Source: a virus. Taken from it: a DNA stretch of 34,260 nucleotides. The notes under the pieces are model-generated. The model was not told the origin of the DNA. It did not search any database and was given only the letters and a program-made list of their open reading frames with translations. This document shows, one piece after another, positions 14,498 to 21,753 of the stretch (position 1 is the first letter of the stretch; each line of letters opens with the position of its first letter). A program made the position numbers and the translations under genes. The stretch is from positions 1 through 34,260 of the IMG/VR virus record IMGVR_UViG_3300046007_009749, one strand, 5' to 3'.

Positions 14498-16414
14498 GTG
14501 ATAGAAAATCAAATACAGGAATCAATGAGGGCGTCCGGTATATCCCCCCCGCCGGACATAAACATAGATGGTTTATTGCATCGTTTCGACAACGGAAAAC
14601 GCGGGAAAACGGGTTGGTACGTTATATTCCCAGACGGTATCCCCGCGGGAAGGTTTGGGTGCTGGCGTGACGGCATAGATACTACATGGCGTGCGTATGT
14701 AGACCGTCCGCTATCGATGATGGAGCAAATGTTACACGCTCGGCGGATGTCAGAATCAAAGGCACTCAGAGACGAGGCGAGAGCATTAGCCCAATCGGTA
14801 GCTGCTGAATCCGCGCATGAGATTTGGGAGTCCTGCCAAAACGCTTTAGAGCACCCGTATCTATTACGTAAAAACGTTCCTGCACTTGGCGCTAAAATAA
14901 ACCACGATGGGCGGCTAGTTGTGCCAGTATTTGGGGCAGACGGGGAGATTCAGTCCTTGCAGTTTATATCTGATACGGGGGAAAAGCGTTTTTTAAAATC
15001 GGGAAAAATGCATTGCGGTCACTACGTTATAGGGGATATATCGGCAGGCCCGGTATATATTGCCGAGGGGTTCGCAACGGCTGCAACTATACATGTGGCA
15101 ACTGGTGCGGCTACTGTCGTCGCTTTTAGCGCCGGGAATATTGGCGCTGTGGCTGGATTATTTAAAAACAAAATAGGATCGACTAGGGATATTGTTATAG
15201 TCGCAGATAACGACGAAAACGGGGTTGGCCAGTCTGCGGCGATAGCCGCTGGAGAGGACGCCGGGTGTAGAGTAATAATCCCCCCGGCTATCGGTGACGT
15301 GAACGACTACCGAGCTGCTGGCGGGGACGTTTTGACACTACTAACTACAGAAAAAAAATCAGGGTGGCTTATACCTGTATCTGAGTTTTGCGCACAGCCT
15401 GCGCCGATAAAATGGTTTGTGCGTGGATGGCTACAGCAAAACGCGCTGATAATGATCCACGGCCCAAGCGGCGGTGGGAAAACGTTTGTTGTCCTAGATT
15501 GGGTTTTGCGAGTATCCGCCGGCGTTTCAGAGTGGGCCGGGGCGAAGGTTTCAACCGGGCCAGTGGTTTATTTGGCCGGTGAGGGACATCACGGTCTGCG
15601 TGGTAGGATATCCGCTTGGAAAGAAAAAAATGGCGTTGCGCCACAAAATATGTGGCTCTCTAGTGACGGATGCAATCTAAACACGCCAGAGGGTTATATC
15701 GCTGTAGTTGATAGTGTGAAATCGTTACCAGTTGCCCCGAAAATAATAATAGTGGACACCCTGCATAGGTTTTTGCACGGCGACGAGAACAGCGCACAGG
15801 ATGCAAAAACCATGATAGACGCCTGTGGGGGTCTTATGCGTGAATTTGGATGCTCGGTCGTTCTAGTGCATCACACGGGGTCCGGCGGGACAGATAGAGC
15901 CCGTGGATCTACAGCGTGGCGCGGGGCGCTTGATATTGAAATAGGAATAACGCCAGGTGAAAAGGGTGGGCCCATAAAAATATCTCAGCACAAAAGCAAG
16001 GATTCTGAGGCATCTAAAGATGTTTACGTAACACTTGAGAGCGTTGTTATTCCTGGGTGGGTTGACGAGGACGGGGGGGCAGTTTCTAGCGCGGCAATAG
16101 TTTCAGCAGAGGCCCCGCAGACAAAAAAAACAGATACAGCACAGCACATGAAAACGTTTTCCAATGCGTGGTTTGCTAGCGGTGCGGAAACGAGAGACAA
16201 TCGACCGTACGTTTCAAAATCTGCGCTCAAAAATAAACTATCAGAGGACGGGCGCAGTGAGCGGACTATAAAAAACGATTTAAACCCGTCCTATAATGAC
16301 AAGTTAATAGGGTTCTTGATCGTGAATAATTATATCCGGGCTTATGAGCACGGGTGGGTCGTTATAAATGAAACGCAGTCTAGTGCGATGATGATTTCAC
16401 GCATAGAGCGTTAA
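14498..16414 (+). CDS. TOPRIM / RepA-type primase-helicase
   Basis: Encodes 638 aa from GTG after a TAGGAGG site. The N-terminus (GWYVIFPDGIPAGRFGCWRDG, about 39-59) is usual for plasmid/phage primases. TOPRIM: PVYIAEGFATAAT with Glu190, and VADNDENGVG with Asp237/Asp239. A RecA-fold RepA-like ATPase follows: GPSGGGKT (322-329), IIIVD (416-420), VHHTG (457-461) and RGSTAWRGA (469-477). The C-terminus looks like a winged helix (KSALKNKLSEDGRSERTIKN). It likely unwinds the origin and primes replication by host polymerase. It is the only large replication gene on the plus strand. Confidence 0.88.
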   Translation: MIENQIQESMRASGISPPPDINIDGLLHRFDNGKRGKTGWYVIFPDGIPAGRFGCWRDGIDTTWRAYVDRPLSMMEQMLHARRMSESKALRDEARALAQSVAAESAHEIWESCQNALEHPYLLRKNVPALGAKINHDGRLVVPVFGADGEIQSLQFISDTGEKRFLKSGKMHCGHYVIGDISAGPVYIAEGFATAATIHVATGAATVVAFSAGNIGAVAGLFKNKIGSTRDIVIVADNDENGVGQSAAIAAGEDAGCRVIIPPAIGDVNDYRAAGGDVLTLLTTEKKSGWLIPVSEFCAQPAPIKWFVRGWLQQNALIMIHGPSGGGKTFVVLDWVLRVSAGVSEWAGAKVSTGPVVYLAGEGHHGLRGRISAWKEKNGVAPQNMWLSSDGCNLNTPEGYIAVVDSVKSLPVAPKIIIVDTLHRFLHGDENSAQDAKTMIDACGGLMREFGCSVVLVHHTGSGGTDRARGSTAWRGALDIEIGITPGEKGGPIKISQHKSKDSEASKDVYVTLESVVIPGWVDEDGGAVSSAAIVSAEAPQTKKTDTAQHMKTFSNAWFASGAETRDNRPYVSKSALKNKLSEDGRSERTIKNDLNPSYNDKLIGFLIVNNYIRAYEHGWVVINETQSSAMMISRIER

Positions 16415-16466
16415 ATATAAAGTAACATAATTAATGTTACTCGATTAACTTTAAATATAAAATAAC
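16411..16466. repeat. 16-bp direct repeats flanking a palindrome
   Basis: TTAAATATAAAGTAAC (16411-16426) and TTAAATATAAAATAAC (16451-16466) differ at one base. Between and overlapping lies AGTAACAT-AATTA-ATGTTACT (16421-16441), an 8-bp inverted repeat. It is in the convergent gap between the primase and dUTPase genes. Purpose unknown; binding site or remnant of recombination are options. Confidence 0.6.
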
Positions 16467-16513
16467 CCCGCCAAGGTTGCGCATTGTAAAAAGGCGTGGC
16501 GGGTATGTTTTTT
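16467..16513. terminator. Bidirectional terminator between primase and dUTPase
   Basis: CCCGCCA (16467-16473) pairs with TGGCGGG (16497-16503) around a 23-nt loop. On the plus strand six Ts follow at 16508-16513; on the minus strand a T-rich tail follows. The long loop lowers certainty. It separates convergent units. Confidence 0.5.
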
Positions 16514-16536
16514 CAGAAAATATTAGAGCCGAAACT

Positions 16537-16998
16537 TCATGGCCGCAATAATCCAAACCTGGGGCCTTCTGAAACAGAATAGTCGACTGCCGGCATAGTA
16601 ACTTCACGAACATTATCTTCAACGCCATCTATAACCTTCTGATACGTCCCTTCTTTGTATCCGCCTTCCTGACGCTTGTGATTGAGCTTGTTTTTCTTCT
16701 CATATAAGTCAAATACTTCTGTGGCATCCATTCCAATTACGGTGCACATAGACACCCAGAAGTGCAGGATGTCGACCAACTCAACCTTTGCGTTGTCCCA
16801 ATCATTCGCCCCCTTTTTCCAAAATTTCCAGTCTAGAGAGTCGATCAACTCGGCCTGCTCTTGCTGCATAGCCAAGTGATAGTTCTTTAACCAATGGACT
16901 TTTGCCTCATTACTTTTAATAATCTGATACAGCCCCGGCACTGTTCTTTCGTTGAGCTCAATTTGCGCTTTAAATACATCCTCTAAGCTATTAATCAT
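16537..16998 (-). CDS. Dimeric all-alpha dUTPase / MazG-like NTP pyrophosphatase
   Basis: Encodes 153 aa. I choose ATG 16998, preceded by AGGAGAAAACAAT, over a longer TTG start. It has the two acidic motifs of the dimeric dUTPase superfamily: EQAELIDSLDWKFWKK (Glu47, Glu50) and AKVELVDILHFWVS (Glu73, Asp76), with KKNKLNHKRQEGGYKEGTY closing the active site. It would hydrolyse dUTP to dUMP, protecting phage DNA from uracil and feeding dTMP synthesis. Last gene of the leftward early region, followed by the shared terminator. Confidence 0.8.
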   Translation of the reverse strand: MINSLEDVFKAQIELNERTVPGLYQIIKSNEAKVHWLKNYHLAMQQEQAELIDSLDWKFWKKGANDWDNAKVELVDILHFWVSMCTVIGMDATEVFDLYEKKNKLNHKRQEGGYKEGTYQKVIDGVEDNVREVTMPAVDYSVSEGPRFGLLRP

Positions 16999-17093
16999 AT
17001 TGTTTTCTCCTAATTCCAAACTATACTATTCATATAGTTATTTTATAAATGGACTAATAATGTATATATTTTTCAAAAACTATACATATGAAA

Positions 17094-17255
17094 TCACCCA
17101 ATTATTTTCTTGCAAATCCAACCGATTGTTATGTAGGAAAACATGACAAATAGGCCAATAATTGTCTGCCATCCTCCATCCGAAAGTACGATCAACCCAG
17201 AACCTCCACACATATGCAGGGAAAGCGCAATTAACCCCATTTTTCGATTAGTCAT
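17094..17255 (-). CDS. Tiny two-pass membrane protein (53 aa)
   Basis: ATG 17255 follows CCAGGAGGTAGA and overlaps the stop of the gene upstream (ATGA). The protein reads MTNRKMGLIALSLHMCGGSG, then a second hydrophobic run (TIIGLFVMFSYITIGWICKK). Two membrane helices and a basic end are evident. Small membrane proteins in early regions sometimes block superinfection or host functions; no evidence for either here. Confidence 0.7.
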   Translation of the reverse strand: MTNRKMGLIALSLHMCGGSGLIVLSDGGWQTIIGLFVMFSYITIGWICKKIIG

Positions 17256-17635
17256 TCTACCTCCTGGCTAACCGGCAATTTAGGCAACGGCATCCAGTGC
17301 GTAGGGATGGCCGTATATACATTGTAGTCGTCTGGATATTCGTGATACGTGAACTCCTTATTTTCGTTATAAAAACCCGAAACAACTTGAGGGTATTTAG
17401 GGTTATTCGCTACAACCGCGATAAACGTTTCCCCTGAATCTTCAAACCCGGATTTACCCCGTTTCCAGGGGGTGTGTCTGGAGTTCCATAACTCAAAATG
17501 GTCCCCATCGGTTGCATTTGGGCCTCTAGCACCGCATGCGTCACAATACGCCTGGCTAATCACGCCTAGAACTGCAGGGATCTCTGAAGTATATGTACTC
17601 CCACAAAACGGGCATGGTTTAACCTCTGTGTTCAT
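17252..17635 (-). CDS. Lar-like zinc ribbon plus DUF551-like protein
   Basis: Encodes 127 aa from ATG 17635 (a GTG at 17650 is an alternative). The N-terminus VKPCPFCGST...CDACGARGPNA is the Lar (restriction alleviation) CxxC...CxxC ribbon. The C-terminus (TAIPTHWMPLPKLPVS) carries the W-MPLP signature of DUF551, common in phages. The fusion joins two early phage modules. Lar-family proteins are linked to relief of type I restriction, but few are tested. Overlaps its neighbours at both ends. Confidence 0.75.
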   Translation of the reverse strand: MNTEVKPCPFCGSTYTSEIPAVLGVISQAYCDACGARGPNATDGDHFELWNSRHTPWKRGKSGFEDSGETFIAVVANNPKYPQVVSGFYNENKEFTYHEYPDDYNVYTAIPTHWMPLPKLPVSQEVE

Positions 17636-17837
17636 TTGTTCTTGTAACACCTTCGTTCCATAGTTTAATAGCCATGCTCTCTGTCATGGCCTTGGGCCCT
17701 TGAGCCCCACAGCTTTGACAAATCATTTTGTGGCTTCCATAACTTGTCCCCAAATACGAAAGAGCCGCTTTGCAAAACGGGCATAATTTAATTGCTATCG
17801 AACCCATCCCCTGCCATGAATTATCATCAATTTTCAT
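17619..17837 (-). CDS. Lar-like zinc ribbon protein, second copy
   Basis: Encodes 72 aa, with GGAG before ATG 17837. The motif IKLCPFCKAAL...ICQSCGAQGPKA, then MAIKLWNEGV, follows the Lar pattern (two CxxC pairs, then an alpha-helical LWN). It is a paralog of the N-terminal half of the next gene, and the two are adjacent and overlapping. Restriction alleviation is the family role I would guess; untested. Confidence 0.75.
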   Translation of the reverse strand: MKIDDNSWQGMGSIAIKLCPFCKAALSYLGTSYGSHKMICQSCGAQGPKAMTESMAIKLWNEGVTRTNEHRG

Positions 17838-17841
17838 ATTT

Positions 17842-18099
17842 TCACTCCATTTCTTCTTTGGCCAACTCCGCGATAATAGCGTCTGCCAAAAGCACGCATC
17901 TCCACGCTATTTTCTCGGCAAACTCCCCGTTATTTGCATAAACACCCAACGCCTGCGCTGCAAAAAACTCTCTTTTAGATAGTCCTCTGTGAAAAATTAA
18001 AGTATCTTCGGGCCCAAATAACACCATGGGGGTGATTGGTTGTGTTTTTTTTAGAATGTCGTCCATTTCTTCTGCGGATTGATTTTTTAGTATTGTCAT
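17842..18099 (-). CDS. Hypothetical early protein with SKREFFAAQAL motif
   Basis: Encodes 85 aa. The segment GLSKREFFAAQALGVYANNG followed by ADAIIAELAKEE is a frequent phage pattern of unknown function. ATG 18099 overlaps the stop of a 17-codon ORF (18096-18149). It lies in the middle of the leftward operon. Confidence 0.75.
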   Translation of the reverse strand: MTILKNQSAEEMDDILKKTQPITPMVLFGPEDTLIFHRGLSKREFFAAQALGVYANNGEFAEKIAWRCVLLADAIIAELAKEEME

Positions 18100-18149
18100 G
18101 ATTTAACCTTCTTTTTAGTCGAGTAAGTAACGGGAGTGTGTTTATTCAT
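18096..18149 (-). CDS. Possible 17-aa microprotein
   Basis: AAGGAG sits 10 nt before ATG 18149. The frame encodes MNKHTPVTYSTKKKVKS and ends overlapping the next ATG. It is basic. It may serve as a leader peptide for translational coupling. Too short to be sure. Confidence 0.35.
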   Translation of the reverse strand: MNKHTPVTYSTKKKVKS

Positions 18150-18150
18150 T

Positions 18151-18357
18151 CTAAAAAGTCTCCTTTGTGTGTATCTCAAAGTTTTTCCCGTCCAGCGTTA
18201 CCACCATTGGCCCCTCTTCGTTTAAAAGCTGAGTAACGGCGAAAATGCACATGTCCGTCACGTCTGTTTTTTTAGCCCCCCAGACACCAGACCTCAACGG
18301 CACCCCCGCATAGATTCGTCCTGACAATTCAGAAATAGCAACCACAATATTTTTCAT
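18151..18357 (-). CDS. Hypothetical early protein (DUF7446-like pattern)
   Basis: Encodes 68 aa: IVVAISELSGRIYAGVPLRS, GVWGAKKTDVTDMCIFAVTQ, then a short beta end. The SGRIYAG and W-KTDVT elements recur in small phage proteins; I believe one is called DUF7446 but cannot confirm. It overlaps the upstream gene by 4 nt. Function unknown. Confidence 0.7.
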   Translation of the reverse strand: MKNIVVAISELSGRIYAGVPLRSGVWGAKKTDVTDMCIFAVTQLLNEEGPMVVTLDGKNFEIHTKETF

Positions 18358-18560
18358 CTCATCTTACCTTTCATAAATCCCATACTGTCCCATACTAACC
18401 CCCAAGCCGCCAAAAAAACTAAAAAACATAACCACAGTAGACAAATGAGCACCAGGTTTCCCCCGAAAATGTAGTGTAGAATAGGCGGGGCGGCCACAAT
18501 GGCGGCGAATAAAAAAACACAAAATAGTGCAACAAAAAACGATTTTAATAGCCTACTCAT
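18354..18560 (-). CDS. Two-pass membrane protein
   Basis: Encodes 68 aa. Hydrophobic segments at about residues 7-27 and 35-57 (LVLICLLWLCFLVFLAAWGL) with a basic tail (KGKMR). GGAG lies about 12 nt before the ATG. Small and embedded in the early operon, so an inner-membrane host takeover or exclusion function is possible, without direct support. Confidence 0.7.
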   Translation of the reverse strand: MSRLLKSFFVALFCVFLFAAIVAAPPILHYIFGGNLVLICLLWLCFLVFLAAWGLVWDSMGFMKGKMR

Positions 18561-18741
18561 CTAACACCAAACTCCCTATTTTAATATCCTCCGCAGCACG
18601 AATCATGCCTTGTAAATACCCAATAGCAAAAGCCTCCTGAAAAATAGGTGCCTCCTGATCACTTGGGCGTTTTTCATGTGGGATACTCTCTAGCCATATC
18701 AAATAAGCATCTTTTATCATTTGGGATATATTTGGTTTCAT
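18553..18741 (-). CDS. Hypothetical early protein, 62 aa
   Basis: Good GAAGGAG site upstream of ATG 18741. Amphipathic helices (ISQMIKDAYLIWLESIPHEK, FAIGYLQGMIRAAEDI) and acidic end. It overlaps both neighbours by a few bases. Not recognised. Confidence 0.7.
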   Translation of the reverse strand: MKPNISQMIKDAYLIWLESIPHEKRPSDQEAPIFQEAFAIGYLQGMIRAAEDIKIGSLVLDE

Positions 18742-18974
18742 CTCATCTTCTCCTTCACAAACGACCTAAACTCGGCCGGGCCACTAAACACCCTTTTGTA
18801 CTCCCCCATACCACAAAGCGAAACTCTCCCGTCCCCATACATACAGACTTCCACCCCAGGCCCAGCATCAAAAAACACATTCCCGCTGGGGGACGTGTGT
18901 TTATAACAGTCCCCAAAGCACGCTTTGAGCGTGTTTTCGATTGAAAACTGACGTAGTGCTATTTGTTTTTTCAT
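18738..18974 (-). CDS. Hypothetical early protein, 78 aa
   Basis: ATG 18974 is chosen because AAAGGA stands 8 nt upstream; a longer start at 18992 lacks a site. The protein has four Cys-type positions scattered (CFGDCYKH, CMYGDG, CGMGEY) but not a clean zinc motif. Beta-rich centre. Function unknown. Confidence 0.7.
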   Translation of the reverse strand: MKKQIALRQFSIENTLKACFGDCYKHTSPSGNVFFDAGPGVEVCMYGDGRVSLCGMGEYKRVFSGPAEFRSFVKEKMR

Positions 18975-19168
18975 TTTTTTTCCTTTGCCCATAAATTTGG
19001 CTTGCTTTGCTTTCTAGCTGTACCTGGTTTTATAATGTTGTAACGTTTTAAATGTTTTCTTACTGTTTCCTTTTTAACGCGAAGCGCAGTTGCTATCTCA
19101 GAAACGGGCATGGAGAAATACCAGCCCCTCCATTTGTCCTTTGGAATATTTTTTAATGGGACCAACAT
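18971..19168 (-). CDS. Small helix-turn-helix protein
   Basis: Encodes 65 aa. MPVSEIATALRVKKETVRKH (about residues 20-39) is a typical HTH of the HTH_23/homeodomain-like type, followed by a basic tail (KQSKPNLWAKEKK). An ATAGGAGG site precedes ATG 19168. First gene after the leftward promoter at 19189-19217, which carries operator O3, so it is controlled by the shared operator and may itself regulate downstream genes. Confidence 0.7.
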   Translation of the reverse strand: MLVPLKNIPKDKWRGWYFSMPVSEIATALRVKKETVRKHLKRYNIIKPGTARKQSKPNLWAKEKK

Positions 19169-19188
19169 AATTACCTCCTATGGCAAGA

Positions 19189-19217
19189 ATTATACAGATA
19201 GATCTTTACAATGTAAA
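19189..19217 (-). promoter_or_regulatory. Leftward early promoter P19.2
   Basis: Minus strand: TTTACA (19217-19212), 17 nt, TATAAT (19194-19189), a perfect -10. The -35 is one arm of operator O3. Confidence 0.75.
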
Positions 19218-19218
19218 G
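19204..19218. promoter_or_regulatory. Operator site O3 (CTTTACAATGTAAAG), best palindrome
   Basis: Two perfect 6-bp half-sites CTTTAC / GTAAAG with AAT between. It overlaps the -35 of the leftward promoter. A degenerate copy, CTTTAC-ACA-ATAAAC, follows at 19227-19241 over the -35 of the rightward promoter. Confidence 0.8.
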
Positions 19219-19227
19219 CTCTTTTAC

Positions 19228-19256
19228 TTTACACAATAAACACTCTGTAGTATCCT
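19228..19256 (+). promoter_or_regulatory. Rightward promoter for the 59-aa HTH gene
   Basis: TTTACA (19228-19233), 17 nt, TATCCT (19251-19256), 22 nt before ATG 19279. It overlaps a degenerate operator half (19227-19241). Confidence 0.55.
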
Positions 19257-19278
19257 CATTTTTGGAGGAAGACATAAA

Positions 19279-19458
19279 ATGAGCACAAAAATATCACTAG
19301 AGGATTTAAAAAGAAAAACACCGATGGCGTCAAATAAAACAGAGCTTGCAGGAATGCTCGGGGTTACAAAGCAGTATTTGGAATATTTTTTAAAATCTAA
19401 CGGGCTTAAAATAGAGGCAAAACTTGCTTTCTCAATAAAAGAGAAGCCGCGCTTTTAA
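19279..19458 (+). CDS. Lone 59-aa helix-turn-helix protein (candidate master regulator)
   Basis: ATG 19279 follows TTGGAGGAAG by 8 nt. The protein has NKTELAGMLGVTKQYLEYFL (about residues 19-38), an HTH pattern with LGV turn, then a basic end (KEKPRF). It is the only plus-strand gene within 9 kb of leftward genes, has its own promoter and ends inside a strong terminator. Position facing the operators makes it a natural candidate to bind them, like a Cro-type protein. Binding is inferred, not shown. Confidence 0.65.
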   Translation: MSTKISLEDLKRKTPMASNKTELAGMLGVTKQYLEYFLKSNGLKIEAKLAFSIKEKPRF

Positions 19459-19474
19459 AAGCGCGTTTTTTTTT
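19448..19474 (+). terminator. Intrinsic terminator overlapping two stop ends
   Basis: Perfect 18-bp palindrome CGCGCTTTTAAAAGCGCG (19448-19465) plus nine Ts (19466-19474). The stop TAA of the HTH gene lies within the stem, and the convergent nuclease gene ends 4 nt inside it, so the hairpin is shared by both 3' ends. Confidence 0.85.
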
Positions 19475-19802
19475 CTACGTCTAAAAATACTTTTTTAGCC
19501 GAATCTATGCCGTTACAAATAGCGCAAACATAGCCAACGCCAGAAAGGTATTCTAGCCACTCAACCTGTTTTTCAGTCGCTCGTCCCGATTCGTCTTTCA
19601 TCTCGATGAATAGCCTTAAGGCCGGCACAAATAGGTCCGGCACGCCAGCAGACGCGCCTTCTGCCTTCAATTTGGCCGCCGTGGTGATATTTCTAAGCCC
19701 CCCGTTTGGGATTGCAAATATTTTATGCGGTGAATTTTTTCTAACCCAGGAAACAAACTCGCGTTGCTCTACATGTTCACTCCGTTTCATAGTCTGGCTC
19801 AT
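19455..19802 (-). CDS. VRR-NUC nuclease
   Basis: Encodes 115 aa. It has the PD-(D/E)xK core of VRR-NUC: PNGGLRN, AEGASAGVPDLFV (Asp56), LFIEMKD (Glu67, Lys69), GRATEKQVEWL (Gln79). Full-length for the minimal phage version. Such nucleases act on branched DNA, for example Holliday junctions or replication forks, and sit beside SF2 helicases as here (helicase gene at 19961-21541). Start choice between 19802 and 19790 is uncertain; both lack a strong site. Confidence 0.85.
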   Translation of the reverse strand: MSQTMKRSEHVEQREFVSWVRKNSPHKIFAIPNGGLRNITTAAKLKAEGASAGVPDLFVPALRLFIEMKDESGRATEKQVEWLEYLSGVGYVCAICNGIDSAKKVFLDVEKKTRF

Positions 19803-19959
19803 CTATTTTTTGGGTTGGGATTATATGACGCGGTGACACCAGAACCTCATGATTCTTCCCTCGGCGCTGCACATATTCTGCCGGGATCGTTCGCCCATCA
19901 AAAACAATCAAGACAAGATCCCCGCGCTTGTATTCCTTATCCATTTTTATGGTTTCCAT
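19777..19959 (-). CDS. Hypothetical 60-aa beta-rich protein
   Basis: ATG 19959 follows GAAAGGA at normal distance. Sequence EYKRGDLVLIVFDGRTIPAE then HEVLVSPRHIIP resembles a small SH3-like barrel. It overlaps the nuclease by 26 nt and follows the helicase stop by one base. Possibly a helicase-associated factor; unproven. Confidence 0.65.
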   Translation of the reverse strand: METIKMDKEYKRGDLVLIVFDGRTIPAEYVQRRGKNHEVLVSPRHIIPTQKIDEPDYETE

Positions 19960-19960
19960 T

Positions 19961-21541
19961 TTAAAAAATCCTTTCTTTGACGTTAAAATATTTTCCAGAC
20001 CGCCTATATTTTATCAAAGACGGGCATTTTGCTTTGTTCATATGCTCACATATTGATTGGGTGTCAAATGGCATCGCTTGAGTGTCTGCGCCGGACTCAT
20101 TCGCCAATTTCCCAAGCATACGCATAGCCAATCTACCCGCTATCCCATCATGATTAATCGCAAGCGGCTCTGTTACGTAATCAATTATGCCAGGCCCTTT
20201 GTACCTAATCATGATGATGTCTTTTCCGCTTGCCCTGCTTTTGTGCGGCAACCACTGCCAGCTTTCCACTCTCATTTCTGTCAATTCTATGCCCATGATG
20301 TCATCGCCGCGAAGCGTTAGCTTTTTTTCTTCTGGCGGTGGAAATTCTGCGCCACAATTTGTGCAACTCCGCGCAGATATAGCGACAATTTCCCCGCATT
20401 CGTCGCAAACTTTTACCGGAGCATCGCCGCCTTTTCCCCCGCTTTTTTCTGGCGGGGCTACTGCTGTTATAGGCCCGTGCATAGCCACGACCCCGGCAAA
20501 GTCCAGCACCAGGCAGTGATCGGTGTGTGCTTTAACGCGTAGCCCACGCCCAGCCATCTGGACATACAGCCCCGGCGACATTGTAGGCCGTAACATTACA
20601 ATTAAATCGATATCCGGGTAATCAAACCCAGTTGTCAAAACATTTGCATTTGTAACCGCTTTAATGCGCCCACTTTTAAAATCATCTATCGCTTCTTTAC
20701 GTTCTTTTTTTGACATATCGCCGGTTATGCATTTTGCGGGGATCCCGCCATAGTTGAGAATGTCTGCGATATTTTGCGCGTGAGAAACCCCAGCACAGAA
20801 AAAAAGCCACGCTTTTCTATCGCCAGCCATTTCGATGACTTCGTTTACAACTGCATAGTTTTTCTTGTCAATATTCACGGCGGCTTGCAATTCTTTTTCA
20901 ATAAATTCACCGCCGCGCTTATGCACCCCATCGACGTTAAGCTTTTCTTTTGTGACCTTACTTCTTAATGTAGATAAAAACCCCTTATAAACAAGTTCTT
21001 CAATTCCAACGGGCTCAATCAGTGCGTCAAATATGGCCGGTTTGTCTGTGATATACCCGTGCCCTAAACGGTACGGCGTTGCCGTCAATCCTATCACTCG
21101 CAATTGCGGGTTAATGTTTTGCAGGTTACCCAAAAATGTACGGTACCCGCCCTCGTCTTTATGGCCAACCAAATGACATTCGTCTATGATTACGATATCA
21201 ACGTGCCCTACATCGGCCCATCGTTTACTGATTGATTGAATTCCTGCAAACGTGATTGGTTCGTCCAGCTCTTTTTTACCGAGGCTAGACGAATAGATCC
21301 CCATGGGGGCGCCGGGCCAATGCTCCCTCATTTTCTCGGCGTTTTGTTCTATCAATTCTTTGACGTGAGTTAGCATTAAGAGCCTAGTTTCTGGCCATTC
21401 ATGCAAAATTTCTTTGCACATCGCCGCCACGATATGGCTTTTCCCCGCGCCAGTTGGGAGAACTAGGCACGGGTTCCCATCGTTTTTTTCAATCCAGGTG
21501 TATAGCTGGTCAATAGCGCGGCGTTGATATTCCCTTAGCAC
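19961..21541 (-). CDS. SF2 DEAD/DEAH-type helicase with zinc ribbon
   Basis: Encodes 526 aa from a GTG overlapping the previous stop. Motifs in order: Q-like LREYQRRAIDQL (2-13), Walker A PTGAGKS (29-35), DECH (120-123), TATPYR (153-158), TTGFDYPDID (303-312), QMAGRGLR (328-335). A CDEC...CTNC zinc ribbon follows (about 379-396), then a C-terminal domain of about 110 residues. It resembles type III restriction-like SF2 enzymes of phages, acting in replication or recombination with the ATPase, SSB and VRR-NUC nearby. Confidence 0.9.
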   Translation of the reverse strand: MLREYQRRAIDQLYTWIEKNDGNPCLVLPTGAGKSHIVAAMCKEILHEWPETRLLMLTHVKELIEQNAEKMREHWPGAPMGIYSSSLGKKELDEPITFAGIQSISKRWADVGHVDIVIIDECHLVGHKDEGGYRTFLGNLQNINPQLRVIGLTATPYRLGHGYITDKPAIFDALIEPVGIEELVYKGFLSTLRSKVTKEKLNVDGVHKRGGEFIEKELQAAVNIDKKNYAVVNEVIEMAGDRKAWLFFCAGVSHAQNIADILNYGGIPAKCITGDMSKKERKEAIDDFKSGRIKAVTNANVLTTGFDYPDIDLIVMLRPTMSPGLYVQMAGRGLRVKAHTDHCLVLDFAGVVAMHGPITAVAPPEKSGGKGGDAPVKVCDECGEIVAISARSCTNCGAEFPPPEEKKLTLRGDDIMGIELTEMRVESWQWLPHKSRASGKDIIMIRYKGPGIIDYVTEPLAINHDGIAGRLAMRMLGKLANESGADTQAMPFDTQSICEHMNKAKCPSLIKYRRSGKYFNVKERIF

Positions 21542-21753
21542 GATAATTTATTCCAATCTATCTTCCCAATTGGCCAATCATTTTTTCTAACGCCAACATA
21601 AACGGCATCACATCGCCAACAATATTTTTTACCGTACGGACCCTTTTTTACCCACCGCTTAGGATTCCCGGACCACCACCCACAGTTAGTGCAGGCGGTG
21701 ATCCTTGGATAAACATCACGGAAAGCTATTTTTAGTTTTAAGCGCGTTCCCAT
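21535..21753 (-). CDS. Small zinc-binding protein
   Basis: Encodes 72 aa, with two CxxC pairs (CTNC at about 21-24 and CWRC at about 45-48) and many aromatic and Lys residues, as in nucleic-acid-binding zinc ribbons. ATG 21753 overlaps the SSB-like gene end by 16 nt. Could assist the helicase that follows. Family unknown. Confidence 0.7.
   Translation of the reverse strand: MGTRLKLKIAFRDVYPRITACTNCGWWSGNPKRWVKKGPYGKKYCWRCDAVYVGVRKNDWPIGKIDWNKLSC

Noticed and set aside
20057-20519. Plus-strand frames within the helicase gene
   Set aside because: They are shadows of the helicase; all helicase motifs lie on the minus strand.
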